This document shows, one piece after another, positions 47,641 to 59,005 of a stretch of 64,000 nt of DNA (the first letter of the stretch is position 1; each line of letters begins with the position of its first letter). The notes beneath the pieces were generated by a model that was not told where the DNA came from, searched no databases, and worked only from the letters and a program-made list of their open reading frames with translations. Source of the DNA: Archegozetes longisetosus (Eukaryota; Arthropoda; Arachnida; Sarcoptiformes; Trhypochthoniidae); the NCBI GenBank assembly GCA_018873245.2, contig JAEMBT020000009.1, positions 6,611,180-6,675,179 of the forward strand. The letters run 5' to 3'. Made by a program: the position numbers and the translations under genes.

Positions 47641-50330
47641 ATCTTGCATTGATGCTTTTACTTTTGTAAGCCTAGTATGCAAATTATGCGCGCTAGCATT
47701 ATTTGAAATTTATGATTTTTCCAATCAATATTCTTACGGTGGTTCTCCAGGAAGGCGATACTAGCGAGATGCTCAATAATCCTTAGGCTCATAGTATTTG
47801 AGCCATGGCTATAATTCTATCTAGCATTCCATAGTTACTGTTGTATTTTTCAATGTGTCCAGTATAAATATGAGCAGGACATCATCCAGTATATTTTACT
47901 CTAATGCACAATAATACGTCTTTAAAATGTTTGTTACTCTTGTAATCTCCGTAATATGATAGTCTGGATACTTAACCCCTGATAATATTAACTTAATCAT
48001 ATAATACTAAGAACTTGTCAGATTATGAACTAAAATTCTTGAATTAATATTTGTATAATATACTAATGTAATGTAGTAGTAGGTCTTGGTACTGTACATT
48101 ATCTAATGGTTTGTTAGAGGACCTCTTTTAGGCCGTTTTAGGCATACTTTATGAAATTTAATTGAGCAGTGAATAGAATAAATTTATTAAAAGCAAATCG
48201 CATTACCCTCAGCCCGTAAAGTATTTTTCATTATTTTTGGTATTTTATTAATCAGATTGCTAGAGAATTGTCGGTTTTCGGATAATTCATAAGCTTGTAT
48301 TAAAGATTCACAATGCACGTTAATGTTATTGATGATAGAACGCCGTTATCTGACTAAACGTCATGACGTTTTGTCCAATTATTCCCATGCGCTTAATTCT
48401 GACAAACGGTCTGAATGATCCATTAATTTTCATCACTATTTCTAGGATTTTTACGAATTCTCTGCTTTATAAATAAATTCCTACTAGAAGGATAGTAGTT
48501 GCGAAAAGTCACATAATTGTAATCTCCAAACTTCGTACGGTTGTAGAAGAGAACATATTCTTCTGAATATTTTTATTGGTCTCTTAATTGGCATGCTGAA
48601 TTTTTCTAAAGTGTTACTTAATATTTGCACAAAGTTTTAAATTCAGTTAAATTGGAATCAGGGCGCACGCGACAATAAGCTACACCTCGCTTGATTCGTA
48701 TGAATTTGTTTAAAATATAGAATGAATTGTATCTTAAATCTATCTGTTCTAGTCTTAAAACTATTAAATGAGTATCAGAAACGCCAACCAATTCGACAAT
48801 TTATGAGAAAAAAGGATAAAGCCAATCTACCACTTTCTGGTATCTAGAAATCAGATTTTGAAGGCGATCGATCTATAATAACTTATAACAAAGCAAATGG
48901 AGAATGATATATCGTTGTAAAGATCAAAAGGTTTGGGTAGTAATAGAGTCAATATCATGGATAGAGAAACTTTGAAGTATTATTAATTTATTTTTTATTT
49001 GGCAATAATACTTGCAATAAAATCAAGTTTCACAACCTTGATATGATCGTTCATCGATCTTTTGTTGACCAAAACGTGAGCCCTGAATTCGAGGCTTATA
49101 ACAACAAACGGTGATAACTTCGAATTAGTCAATGAATATAACTGTCAATAGAAGACGCTTTTCTTCTGATATGCGATCTAGAGATATTTTGTTGATCTAT
49201 CATTTAAATATAGATAAAAGTTGCAATTTGGTCAGTATTAAATAAAAACAAATTCAATATCGCGTTAAGTAGTAAAATAATAATTTGGTACTACATTGTA
49301 ACTTGGGCTACCAAGTGTAACTGGTGTAATCTTTATAATGTCAAGTATTCATGAGTTGACTCTTTAGTGACAATAGTTCTGTGCAATTCTGCTGCTAATA
49401 TTTTCACACTTTAAGGGGCTCAATTAGTTCAGACTGTTCAAAATTTAAGCTCAAATTAAATTTTCGAAATTTCAATTTGAATGCACTACCGGTATAAGCT
49501 GAAGAACTTTTAGGCAAAATAAAGAATACATGTATTCACTTCATTTTAAAGTAGTTTTGATTCCAATTGTCAAAACTTAAATTCTTTCATCAGTTTATTC
49601 TGTGCATATTTATATTGACTATATAGATGCATTGGGAATTTGAATTAGTGGCTTTGTAAAAACTTTCTTGCCAACTCGTAGTTTACTCAAAAAATGTTAT
49701 CGCAATTGAATAACGCTTAGGGTGATAAAGTGCTCATAAACCACTTTCTGAGGTTTTGCAAACAACTGTACGTCTTCGATACAAATTATCGATTTTAATA
49801 CTCCTATTCCTTCAGTACAAACAAGCGGCCATCTTCGATTTCGGATGTAATAAGACGTGAGGCAAATATTTAATAATTATTTAATCTTTAAAGGTATTTA
49901 CTATCCTCTGTCATGAGTTTGAATATTATTTATGAACTATTTCATTATTGATCATTTAATGAAGAATTTGTTTCTTTGTATCAGTTAATTGATAAAAATA
50001 TTTTTAAATTAAGTGTCTTTAGTATGGAAGCATTGATTTCAATAGAGTTTATAAGTTAGCTATCAGTATTATTATTGAATGATTTGAGCATCAAATTAGT
50101 CTATAATAATTGCACCGAACCTGACTCAGACTAATATTGTGTGAAAAAACAATTTGACATTTGATCAAACATTTTTTCAAACCTTGGTTATAGTTCATTC
50201 CTAAATGTTTAAGCAATGTTTATAAAGACGAAGGTTTAAGACATTCGAATCATAAGCTATAAATGAGTTTTCACTGAATCTAGTGATTTCAGTTACTTGC
50301 TGTGAGCCGTCTCAATTAAAAGTGGTTACA
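47641..50330. other. Right arm non-coding region
   Basis: Mirror of about 28870-31560. Contains the dispersed repeat at about 47875-47985. No gene. Confidence 0.5.
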
Positions 50331-50660
50331 TACTTTAATGGTTATCGGCTGTATTTCATAGTTTATCTAAAGTGAAAATGGTCATTGATTGGTTTCCGTA
50401 GATTACCTGAATAAGAAATGGTCATCGATTGGTTCCAGCAGGTCATCTGAACATGAAATGGTCATCGATTGCTTCCCATTGGTCATCTGATATGGAAATG
50501 GTCATTGATTGCTTCCCATAGATCGCTCGAATTGAAAATGACCACCTCTAGCCTTCAGGAGTTCATCTGTGTTGAAATTGGTCATTGTTTGTGCCCAGGA
50601 GGTTATCTGATATAGTAATGGCCATCAGTTGGGTTTCGTTAGTCAGTTTGGCTTGAAATA
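50330..50660. repeat. Subterminal tandem repeat, right arm
   Basis: Inverted counterpart of 28540-28870. Units of about 40 bp with GAAATGGTCATCGATTG(G/C)TT and GGTCATCTGA. Confidence 0.7.
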
Positions 50661-50877
50661 GTCATTACTTACATTTCGTCATTAATTGGGAAGTGTGCGA
50701 GAATCGAGGTGTATTCGCTTCATATTGGCGATGATTCAATATTTTCGAATCATACAATATGATATTAATATACAAAAGGATTCAAAAAGTCAAAAGTAAT
50801 GAATTTGGGCCGCTATAAAAACTAAAATTTCACTATTTTGTTTGAATTTATATTCAAACTGTAATAATAAACAACTT

Positions 50878-50920
50878 ACAAGTGACAAGTGATAAGTTGT
50901 GAACTATTCACTCTTCCGTA
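50878..50920 (-). repeat. Outer TIR, right end
   Basis: Ends CTCTTCCGTA, immediately followed by CAATAG (50921-50926), the direct copy of the left flank. Confidence 0.8.
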
Positions 50921-50926
50921 CAATAG

Positions 50927-51671
50927 TACCCAATAGCACATAGCACTTAATAAATGCGCACTGTTCTTTTTGGTAATACTTTCCCGAAGTGGGTCAGTTT
51001 TTGGCCCACTCACATATTTAATAATTAAAAGCGTGTAAATTGTAAATAACTTTATCATTCAGTATATTTTACTCTAACGTGCAATAATATTTCATAAATA
51101 TGTTTATTACTCTTGTAATCTCTGTAATATGATAGACCTGATACTTAATTTAACCCCTGATACAAAGTATTTTTCTGTTTTCAGAAATTCGTTTTAGAAA
51201 TAAACCTTCTCGAATATTTGACTATTTGGTTAAAATTAAATAACTTTAGTGGAAAATATACTTTATTTAGTCTCCATTAATTCTTTAAACATCGAAATTT
51301 AATTAATACTTAACCCTATTGAAAAGGGGTTATTACTGTTTCACATTGGATGAAATATTACTCGATTTAATTAAGAAAACTATGTCGGTTTGACATACAT
51401 ATGATAAATTTATTCATATAAATTGCATAGATTTCATTTTTAAAATGTATTATCAAATATTGACAGATACATAACACTTGTCTAATAATAAATATTATTT
51501 GCACTAGACTTGATTAATTTTTTCTATTAGTTTGTGAATCATCAGAAAAATAAAATAAGGAAAACACTTTTAACCGAATCAGTTTGGAAAAAGTTAGTCT
51601 CTTCTAAATATCAAAAAATATTCTTTCCAAATCAACCAGGATATGCGAAATTTATGTGAATCTATCTTTAA
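50927..51671 (+). promoter_or_regulatory. Dispersed-repeat copy and GR-8 upstream region
   Basis: 51058-51165 is a copy of the dispersed repeat (CAGTATATTTTACTC onward, ending near TTTAACCCCTGATA). From about 51230 the sequence is GR 5' flank (TTATTTAGTC, TTCTTTAAACATCGAAA). The conserved block is at about 51465-51550 (ATAACACTTGTC, AATAATAAATATTAT, CTTGATTAATTTTT, AGTTTGTGAATC). The minus-strand frame at 50876-51058 is not a credible gene. Confidence 0.5.
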
Positions 51672-52943
51672 ATGATGGTTTTATTAAATAAGATTTCTTT
51701 GATAGTCCAGATTTACATTTGGTTTTATCGCTTTTATGGCATACCTTTGGGCGGAATAGCATTCAACTCAAACGGCGAGCTTTATGTAAACAAGCATCTG
51801 AAATATTACGCATATTTACGTACATTCGTTGTAACATGTTTAATTTTATTTGGCTTCTACACACTCGGAAACTCATCACAAGTGGTCTTGCTATACAATG
51901 AACCAAATTTAATTTTAGCTTGTTTTATGGGAGTTGCAATGTATTTATTAAGATGTATTCATTCAATCGTCAATATATTTTACGCAAACTTATGTGGAAT
52001 TAAGTTTTACGAAATTTTCTATCAAATGGAAATAAACAAGGATCAGATCAAACTATTTATTATATGGGTTGCTCATATAATACTGCCTATATTGATGGTT
52101 TCTTATGAACTGTGTTCTACAAATTTGATTCAAACATCGAGTTCCTTATTCATTTGTATAATAATAATGTTTCAAATCTGTGGTTTCATATCTGTTTGGG
52201 CCGTTTCGTTTCTGACTTGGATTACTTCAATTTATTTCCATAAGTGCTTGATTAGTCTGAAACTCGATCTCATCAAAGAGATAAACAAGAATTCAAGTAA
52301 TTTATAAATAGAATAATTTTGCGATTGAAGTTTCATTTGATTTTTTCTCATTTAAGGAGATTCTCACTCAAAAACTATCCCGAATGCAAAATTATCACAA
52401 AATACTTGTCCACTAATGAATCTTAGAAACAAATTCATCAAATTACGAAATACTATCAACCGTTTGGACCAATCGATTTCATGGATTGTCAAGTTGGATA
52501 TAGCAGAGACTATGATTTCAATAATGTTCAATATCTATATGTTTGCCATATCAGGACGGAACTCTTTCATTAAAGATCAATCGATATCAGCGGCTTTCAA
52601 TAGTATTACTTCAGCGATCAAATTGATTATCAGCTGTTACATTAATGGATTAGTACACGAAGAGTCTGAAAGAATATATGCTGTTTTGGATAATACGAAT
52701 GCCCAAGATTTGGATGAATTGAAATATAAAGAATGGCTTATGTTTAAGAATATTTCTCGAGAAGTGAGATTCGGTTTCACAGTTGGAGGTTATGCTGCTC
52801 TGAAAAAGACAACTTTGATTACGGTATGAAATTGTAATTTCTCTATAAGAGTTAAAACTGATTTCTCCCTAACTCTACAGATATTCTCATTTATACTGAA
52901 CTATACTGTTATTCTATTACAAACTGCTCGATCGAATACATAA
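51672..52943 (+). CDS. GR-8, intact gustatory-receptor-like protein (384 aa, subfamily B)
   Basis: Exons 51672-52296 (625 nt, phase 1, donor GTAATT), 52357-52823 (467 nt) and 52881-52943 (63 nt). The joined frame is open. It differs from GR-6 by scattered substitutions (for example SWIVKLDIAETM for SFVVKLDITETM) and has an extra leading Met codon. Same landmarks: PLGGIAFNSNGELY, FYANLCGIKFYEIFYQ, VSFLTWITSIYF, GLVHEESERIY, FGFTVGGYAALKKTTL and NYTVILLQTARSNT. The overlapping +2 frame at 51719 is a shadow. Confidence 0.88.
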
Positions 52944-53641
52944 ATGGACTTTGATAATGAGCAAAGGATTATTTATCACATGAAGAGTTTATTAGGAATT
53001 ACGACTGATTTTAACATTCCTTTAATTCTAAAATTATTGAAGGGTTTTGAATTTACATGATAATAAACAAATCAAAGTGGGTTATCCAAAATTTTTGCCG
53101 GTGATTGCCGGCATCTAAGATATGCTATAACCGCCTCAAACGGAAACTTAAGTAACTAAAAGTTTGGAGTGGCGGTCAATTATTGCATAATTAACCTTTA
53201 AGTATAACTTCACTTCTGAAAACATACAATTAACTTTATGGTGAAATTTTTTCCAATACTTTTCATTTTGTTTACTCAAACAAGTCATAACTACTATGTC
53301 CCTATCATTATGACGACTATGAAATTGAGAAAATAAAATCTTTGGTTTGACTGATTGAAGCGTCATAGATATAGTTTTATGACATATTAATAATATGAAT
53401 CCTTCAATGTGTTAAACCAATGAATAGCCTTTTCATGAAATATAGTTTAATTATATAATAATTGGTTGCTATCAAATGGAATCGGAAAATTTTAATTTTA
53501 GTTTTCATTTAAAACAGTATCAGCACCTGTTCACAGCAGGCAATCGCTATAACTTGCAGATTTTGTTCCTGTAGTAAAATAACACTCATTCCAATCAGAA
53601 CACATTTGCAGCTTCAACTCTGATAATCAACCCTTCTTCAC
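52944..53641. other. GR-8 3' flank, nothing recognised beyond duplicated flank
   Basis: The first 100 bp match the 3' flank of GR-6 in inverted orientation. The rest is AT-rich without gene evidence; the minus-strand 72-codon frame at 53148 has no recognisable features. Confidence 0.4.
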
Positions 53642-54067
53642 AACTGTGGGATAAAATGTTTCCAAGTTTTACTTTAAAAATCATTAACATCGACAAAATG
53701 TCGTCACTTCTTGAGGATTCAGGTGTTCTTCAGTCATGTATCTGATTTTGAATGACAAAAGACCTGATTAATTTATACTTATAACTTTATTTAAAAAAAT
53801 TTTGTGACAATACGTCTTTCAGAGGATAGAAGTTTGCCCTAACATCGCAATGCTCCGTGCAATGATATGTGTCGCAGCACTGTGATGTCGCTACTAGCAT
53901 TTTGAACCACTGATAGTGCTGTAGCAGATAACTCGAAATTAATTACATGTAATTAGTAAATTAAAACTTCAAAGACAATGGCTAACTTTCATTCGAAAAG
54001 AATGAGGACTAACCTAGAACAGATTATAAAACGTAGAAAACGTGGATTAACGTTTTATCCCACAGTT
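53642..54067 (-). mobile_element. MITE family 1, copy B
   Basis: Ends AACTGTGGGATAAAATG and CGTTTTATCCCACAGTT. Internal order is the reverse of copy A at 6749-7163. Diverged by many substitutions, so the two insertions are old. Confidence 0.65.
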
Positions 54068-54162
54068 AATTTTATGTTTTCAGAAGTTAAGTTTTGACAT
54101 TGAGTTTATTATTAAATCTCATGGTTCAATGATTGATTTTTTCTTTTATATATATATATATA

Positions 54163-54891
54163 CACCCTTGGAAATAACTATCTTTAGTCGATTAAAGTCG
54201 AATAACTTTTGACTGGATGATTCGATTTTCAAACTGATTTCAGTAAATTGTAGCCAGATAATGGACATTTTTAAAAATATAATTTTTTTTGAAAAATTAT
54301 AATGATAGCAAAAAAATGGGCATCAAAATTAAATTTTGATTTTGATGAAAAATATTGAATTTCTTATTTATTTTTTGTTAAAACGAACTTAATGAAATTG
54401 ATTTCAAATTAAATTTATTAAGGATTAAATTGAACACACGAATGTTCGAAAATTTTAGTTATTTACAATATGTACAAGAATAGAGCCAAAAGTGAAACTA
54501 ATAGCTGGTGTGAACACCGGCCGCCTCCAAAACCTCTCCCAATCTTCTGGGCATCGAATTCAATAAATTTATTGAAACTAATTTGTTTACAAATTAAAAC
54601 TTTTAAAAAATTATTTGAATTCGAATTCGAACAATAATTTATCAATAAATTACGTTTAGTATTAGTTTCATAATAGAAAACCTAAGTTTTGTTTTTTCGC
54701 TTATTCTTATTTTTAAGTTTGCGCTTTCATAGCCCTTTTCACAGTTACCCTGGTGATTTTTCAAAAAACAATTATATTTTTAAAAATATCCATTATCTGG
54801 CTACGATTTACTGAAATCAGTTTGAAAATCGAATAATCCAGTCAAAAATTATCCGACTTCAATCGACTAAATATAGTTGTTTCCAAGGGTG
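54163..54891. mobile_element. 729-bp fold-back element with TA target
   Basis: Arms of about 150 bp: CACCCTTGGAAATAACTATC and, inverted, CACCCTTGGAAACAACTATA. These run through AGTCGATT(A/G)AAGTCG, ACTGGAT(G/T)ATTCGATTTTC and CAGATAATGGA. TA flanks both ends (54161-54162 and 54892-54893), inside a TATATA run on each side. No transposase; possibly derived from a Tc1/mariner-class element. Confidence 0.7.
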
Positions 54892-55507
54892 TATATATAT
54901 TACATTCATATTGAACTACTTGATTATTTTTCTACAAATTGCTAAATTAAACACTTTTTCGATATCTCCCAAAAAAAATGTCATAAGACTTTGTTAAATT
55001 TCAGTTATAGAACATTTTTCTTTATTCTTCGAAATTCGTTCAATGATTCAAAGTAAACCTTTTCGACTCTTTGATTATTTAGTTAAAATTATACTTCATT
55101 TAGTCTTCGTTAACCCTTATTTAAACCTAAGAATTTAGTTAATGCTGAAAAAAGATTATTACTATTTACACATTGGATCGGATTGCAGTCAGTTTAATCT
55201 ACTAAATTACGTCAGTATGACATAAATTTGACAAATGTATTTATATAAATTGTATAGATTTCATTTGTAAAAAAGTGTTATCGAATATTAATAACGAAGC
55301 ATAAAACACTTGTGAAGTAATAAATATTATATGCATTACATTTGATTGATTTTTCCGTTAGTTTGTGAGTCAACAAAGAAATAAAATAAGAAAAAACACT
55401 TAAGCTAATCAATTTGAAAAAGAAAAATTCTTATAAATATCATAGAATAAAAATCTTTTCAAGTAAAACAGATTTTATTAGGTTCATGTGAATTTATCTC
55501 AAAAATT
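54892..55507 (+). promoter_or_regulatory. GR-9 upstream region with conserved block
   Basis: A degenerate GR last-exon-like piece (CATTCATATTGAACTAC, near 54903) is followed by GR 5' flank. The conserved block is at about 55296-55395 (AAAACACTTGT, AATAAATATTATATGCATTA, TTTGATTGATTTTTC, AGTTTGTGAGTC), ending about 110 bp before the ATG. Confidence 0.5.
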
Positions 55508-56781
55508 ATGGCTTTAATGCATAAGAAAATATCTTTAATAGTCAAAATTTACACTTGGTTTTATCGTATATCTTTAATTCCTTTGGGTGGAATAGCATTT
55601 GACTCAAACGGAAAACTTTATATTAATAAATATTTCAAGTATTATACATATTTCGGCACTTTTGTTATCACATGCTGGATCATATTTACCTACTCTATGT
55701 ATGTAAGCTCTTCACAAGTTATTCCAATGAAAGAGCCAGATTTGACTGAAGCTTATTTTATTGGATATTTGATGGGAACATTGAGATCTATTCACACTTT
55801 GGCGAATGTGTTTTATGCGAACATAAGTGGTATTAAGTTTTACGAAATATTTTATCAAATGGACATCAGCAAGAATCAGGTCTTACTATTCATTGTATGG
55901 ATCGCTCATATAATATTACCCATATTACTAGTTTGTTATGAACTCTATTTTACAAATCTGATTCAAGCATATAATTTTTTATTCGTTTTTACGACGTCAA
56001 TATTTAAAATTTGTGGTTTCATAACTATTTGGGTTGTTTCGTTTCTGACTTGGATCACTTCGATATATTTCTATGAGTGCTTGATTAATTTGAAGCTCGA
56101 CCTCATGAAACAAATAAGTGGAAATTCAAGTAATTTTAGAAATAGAATGATTTTGTGATTTTTTTATTCATTTGATTTTCCCGTACAAAGGAAATTCGTA
56201 CTTGAAAACTATCGCGACCACAAAATTTTCACAAAATACTTGTCCACTCAAGATTCTGAGGAACAAATTTACTAAATTGCGCAATACTATTAACAGTTTG
56301 GATCAATCGATTTCATGGATTATCAAATTAGATTTAACAGAGGCTATAATTTCAATAATGGCTAATATCTATATGTTTGCTATAGCAGATCGAAGTTCCT
56401 TCATTAAAATGCAATCGAAAAGTTTAGCTGTCACTAGCATTTGTTCGGCGATTAAATTGATTATCAACTTTCTAATAAATGGATTGGTACATGAGGAGTC
56501 TGAAAGAATATATGCTGTTTTGGATGATATGAATGCTCGAGATTTGGATGAATTGGAATATAATGAATGGCTTATGTTTAAGAATATGTCTCGAGAAATG
56601 AGATTCGGTTTCACAATTGGAGGTTATGCTGATTTGAGAAAAACAACTTTAGTAACGGTATGAAAGAATGAATAATTTATTTTGAATGAATAATTGAAAT
56701 TTTTGTCATTAATAGATATTCTCTTTCATATTGAACTACACAGTTATTCTTCTACAAACTACTAAATACAAAACAGTTTGA
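55508..56781 (+). CDS. GR-9, intact gustatory-receptor-like protein (384 aa, subfamily B)
   Basis: Exons 55508-56129 (622 nt, phase 1), 56191-56657 (467 nt, acceptor CAAAG) and 56716-56781 (66 nt, acceptor AATAG). Open throughout. N-terminus MALMHKKISLIVKIYTWFYR, PLGGIAFDSNGKLYINKY, FYANISGIKFYEIFYQ, WVVSFLTWITSIYF, GLVHEESERIY, FGFTIGGYADLRKTTL, and NYTVILLQTTKYKTV at the C-terminus (longer tail than GR-11). The minus-strand frame inside exon 2 is a shadow. Confidence 0.88.
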
Positions 56782-57219
56782 ACTGAATTTTTCAGTGATG
56801 CCTCTAACTATATGTATGTGTTGAATATATTCATATTCTTAACTTATAGTTAGAATTTTGTTCAAATTATAGTTACGTAATTTGAAACGTAATTCTGCCT
56901 CAAAAAAATTAAAGAAAATTAGAGTTATTGTTGAATTTAATAAACATATATTTCAATAGTTAAAGCTTCTGTAGATTAATGTTGTAATTATGTATTTAAC
57001 TTTATGTTTTGTCACAGCCTTATTTCTTCTCATAAAATCAATGGTATGAAATAAACTATTTTTTCTTCGACATTCAATACAATGGCTCTTCGGTACGAGC
57101 TCTTTGTATTAACATACTAGTAATCATTGGTTAAAGTTTAATTTCTCCGAGATTTTCCCCAAATAATCTAGTACACTTCAATTAATTTTTTCATACAAAA
57201 CTCAAAACAAGGTATTAGT
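56782..57219. other. Intergenic, nothing recognised
   Basis: AT-rich, about 440 bp between GR-9 and the GR-10 relic. Confidence 0.35.
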
Positions 57220-57610
57220 TCAGAAGAGGCATTGATTTCTGGAACTTAAAGTCTATCAAATATATAACCAATGAATTAGATAAATGAATGTCATTTATAA
57301 TTATTAGTGATATAACCGATATAATGATTGCCGTCATGTCTAATATCTATACATTCGATTAATCTAATAATGATTCAAATATTAAACACTCAAACTTATC
57401 ACTAATCAAGACTATCACATCAACTGTTAAATTGATTATTAGTTGTTATATCAATAGTTTGTTACATTAATAATATGGCAGAATATATGTTATTTAGTAT
57501 GACTGAAATTTTAATGATTCGAATGAACCAGAATATAAATAATAGGTTTATTTGAGGATATTTCATGTGAATAAGATTTGGACTCATTAATGGTTGATTT
57601 ATTTATTTGA
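57220..57610 (+). pseudogene. GR-10, exon 2 relic of a gustatory-receptor-like gene
   Basis: Strongly decayed: reads IISDITDIMIAVMSNIYTF, then TSTVKLIISCYINSLLH, then a degenerate EPEYK-like stretch and FGLI. Many stops. No exon 1 or last exon is recognised. Confidence 0.65.
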
Positions 57611-58184
57611 GTAAGTCATATGAATTACAAAATTAAATACATAAATGTTTTGTTTGATGCTAACATACTACTTAACTATTAATTGACATTCTCAAATGAA
57701 ATAAATATTTTGAACTGTAATGTTATTCTATTATAAATTTTCTAATATTTGTCGAGATTGATATGCAAAATTAAAAATTTTTTGAAATAGTCAACTTGTT
57801 TGTAAAGCAACATAATGAACGAAAACAAATAGCAAAATGTGAAATGATTGATTTGTGAGTCTACCTGACTCTTCTCGAGATTTTTTCGACTAAATTTAAA
57901 CTCGCTGACCCAATGTCTTACACGATCATAAGTGAACAGTCATTATCTTAGACATTCACATTTCTTGATGAATCTCTTTTGCTTTTATATCAATTTTTTG
58001 ACAAAAACATTATGACAAAGCTGCTCTACGCTAGTCTTTATTGAAATTTGAATGATTTCTTGCAAAATAGAGCGAATGAGAAATTTTTTTCTGACTTCTA
58101 GTTAGAATGTCCTTCAATAGAAATAAACCTAAATATGGTAGAAACACTTCTACGCAATGAGGTTTACTTTTTGAAGCTCCTACG
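57611..58184. other. Intergenic, nothing recognised
   Basis: AT-rich. The minus-strand frame at 58031-58291 shows no domain. Confidence 0.35.
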
Positions 58185-59005
58185 TAGGCTGACCATACGT
58201 CCAGTTTTGTACTAGATTGTCCAGTTTTTCGGGTCTCTCGACAGTGTCCAGTGTGGGATAAGAACTGGACGTAGGAATGTCCATTTTTCAAGTTTGAGAA
58301 AACCTTTTGTGAAAAAAAAACAGTAAATCAATGAATTAATTGCTGTAAAGCACTGCAAATGTATCACAATTTTCTTTAAAGTGTTGTAGAGTTTCATTAT
58401 ATTTTCACTATTACATTACTATTGTTTGGTTTGGAAAATATTCAACAGAAGCTTTATGATTATTTCATAAAATTTTATTATAAACGTTAAGCATATGATT
58501 TAATACATCAATGAATTGCGAAATATAATTGAATTTATAATTTATTTCTTCATTCATTTATCAGACAAATTCATTAGTAGTCCTGTGTTTATGTTTCGTC
58601 TCATTATCTCTGATTTCTATAAATTGTTTCTTAGATCAAATAAAAAAATACTTATTATGAGGAATAATGAGTTCAAGAATTTGTCGACTATTATGGAAAC
58701 AGTCATGGCTATATCTATAAGTAATGGTATTGTTAATAGAGTTTTTAGTCACTTGCGGAGGATATGGACTGTCAAAGAAGTTCAATCGTTATTGATTTAG
58801 TTAGTCGAAATTTGTATTAAAAACAACTTTATTATGGATTGTATTGAATTCAAGTCTGATGTGAAAAATGATGAAAAACTCTTAAAATCAGTCAAATCAA
58901 ATAAAAAATATAATCAAAACATTCGTAGATGTAATCAATGAGTATTCTAAATAAAATAGTTGGAAAAAATTAGTGTTCAGTTTTTGTTGAAAAAGTTTGG
59001 TCAAT
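58185..59005 (+). mobile_element. hAT relic, internally deleted
   Basis: Left end TAGGCTGACCATACGTCCAG, right end near TTTGGTCAATCTATCCCTA. Between them is the C-terminal part of a hAT transposase (58516-58930). No perfect target duplication was found. Same broad family as the relic in GR-2 (both have a TGTCC-rich left end and a KSVKSNKKY-type tail). Confidence 0.6.
58516..58930 (+). pseudogene. hAT transposase C-terminal remnant
   Basis: NLSTIMETVMAISISNGIVNRVFSHLRRIW parallels the hAT dimerisation region (compare SQIIATVFAIPIGNDSVERIFSLMQALW at about 27850). After a stop it continues as EICIKNNFIMDCIEF and LLKSVKSNKKY. Non-functional. Confidence 0.65.

Larger units (their letters stand above)
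28278..50920. mobile_element. 22.6-kb composite inverted transposon (two IS3EU-like elements around a cargo gene)
   Basis: Outer ends are TACGGAAGAGTGAATAGTTC and its inverted copy. The direct repeat CAATAG stands just outside both (28272-28277 and 50921-50926), the 6-bp duplication I associate with IS3EU-type elements, whose ends begin TAY. The two arms pair throughout (position sums drift only from 79,198 to 79,192), so they differ by a handful of small indels and substitutions. Arms: 28278-39176 and 40016-50920. Core: 39177-40015. Each arm contains, from outside in, subterminal tandem repeats, a mariner relic with a fold-back insert, the transposase gene, the divergent kinase-like gene, an inner inverted copy of the TIR, and about 464 bp of flank. 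The direct flanks show that the whole unit integrated together. Confidence 0.8.

Noticed and set aside
28278-50920. Palindrome as a sequencing hairpin artefact
   Set aside because: The arms differ by several substitutions and single-base indels, the core is unique, and the outer flanks are direct, not inverted, repeats. Independent long reads would still be useful.
54463-54645. 60-codon minus-strand frame with a GRGFGGGR stretch
   Set aside because: It lies in the loop of a fold-back element and matches no family I know.
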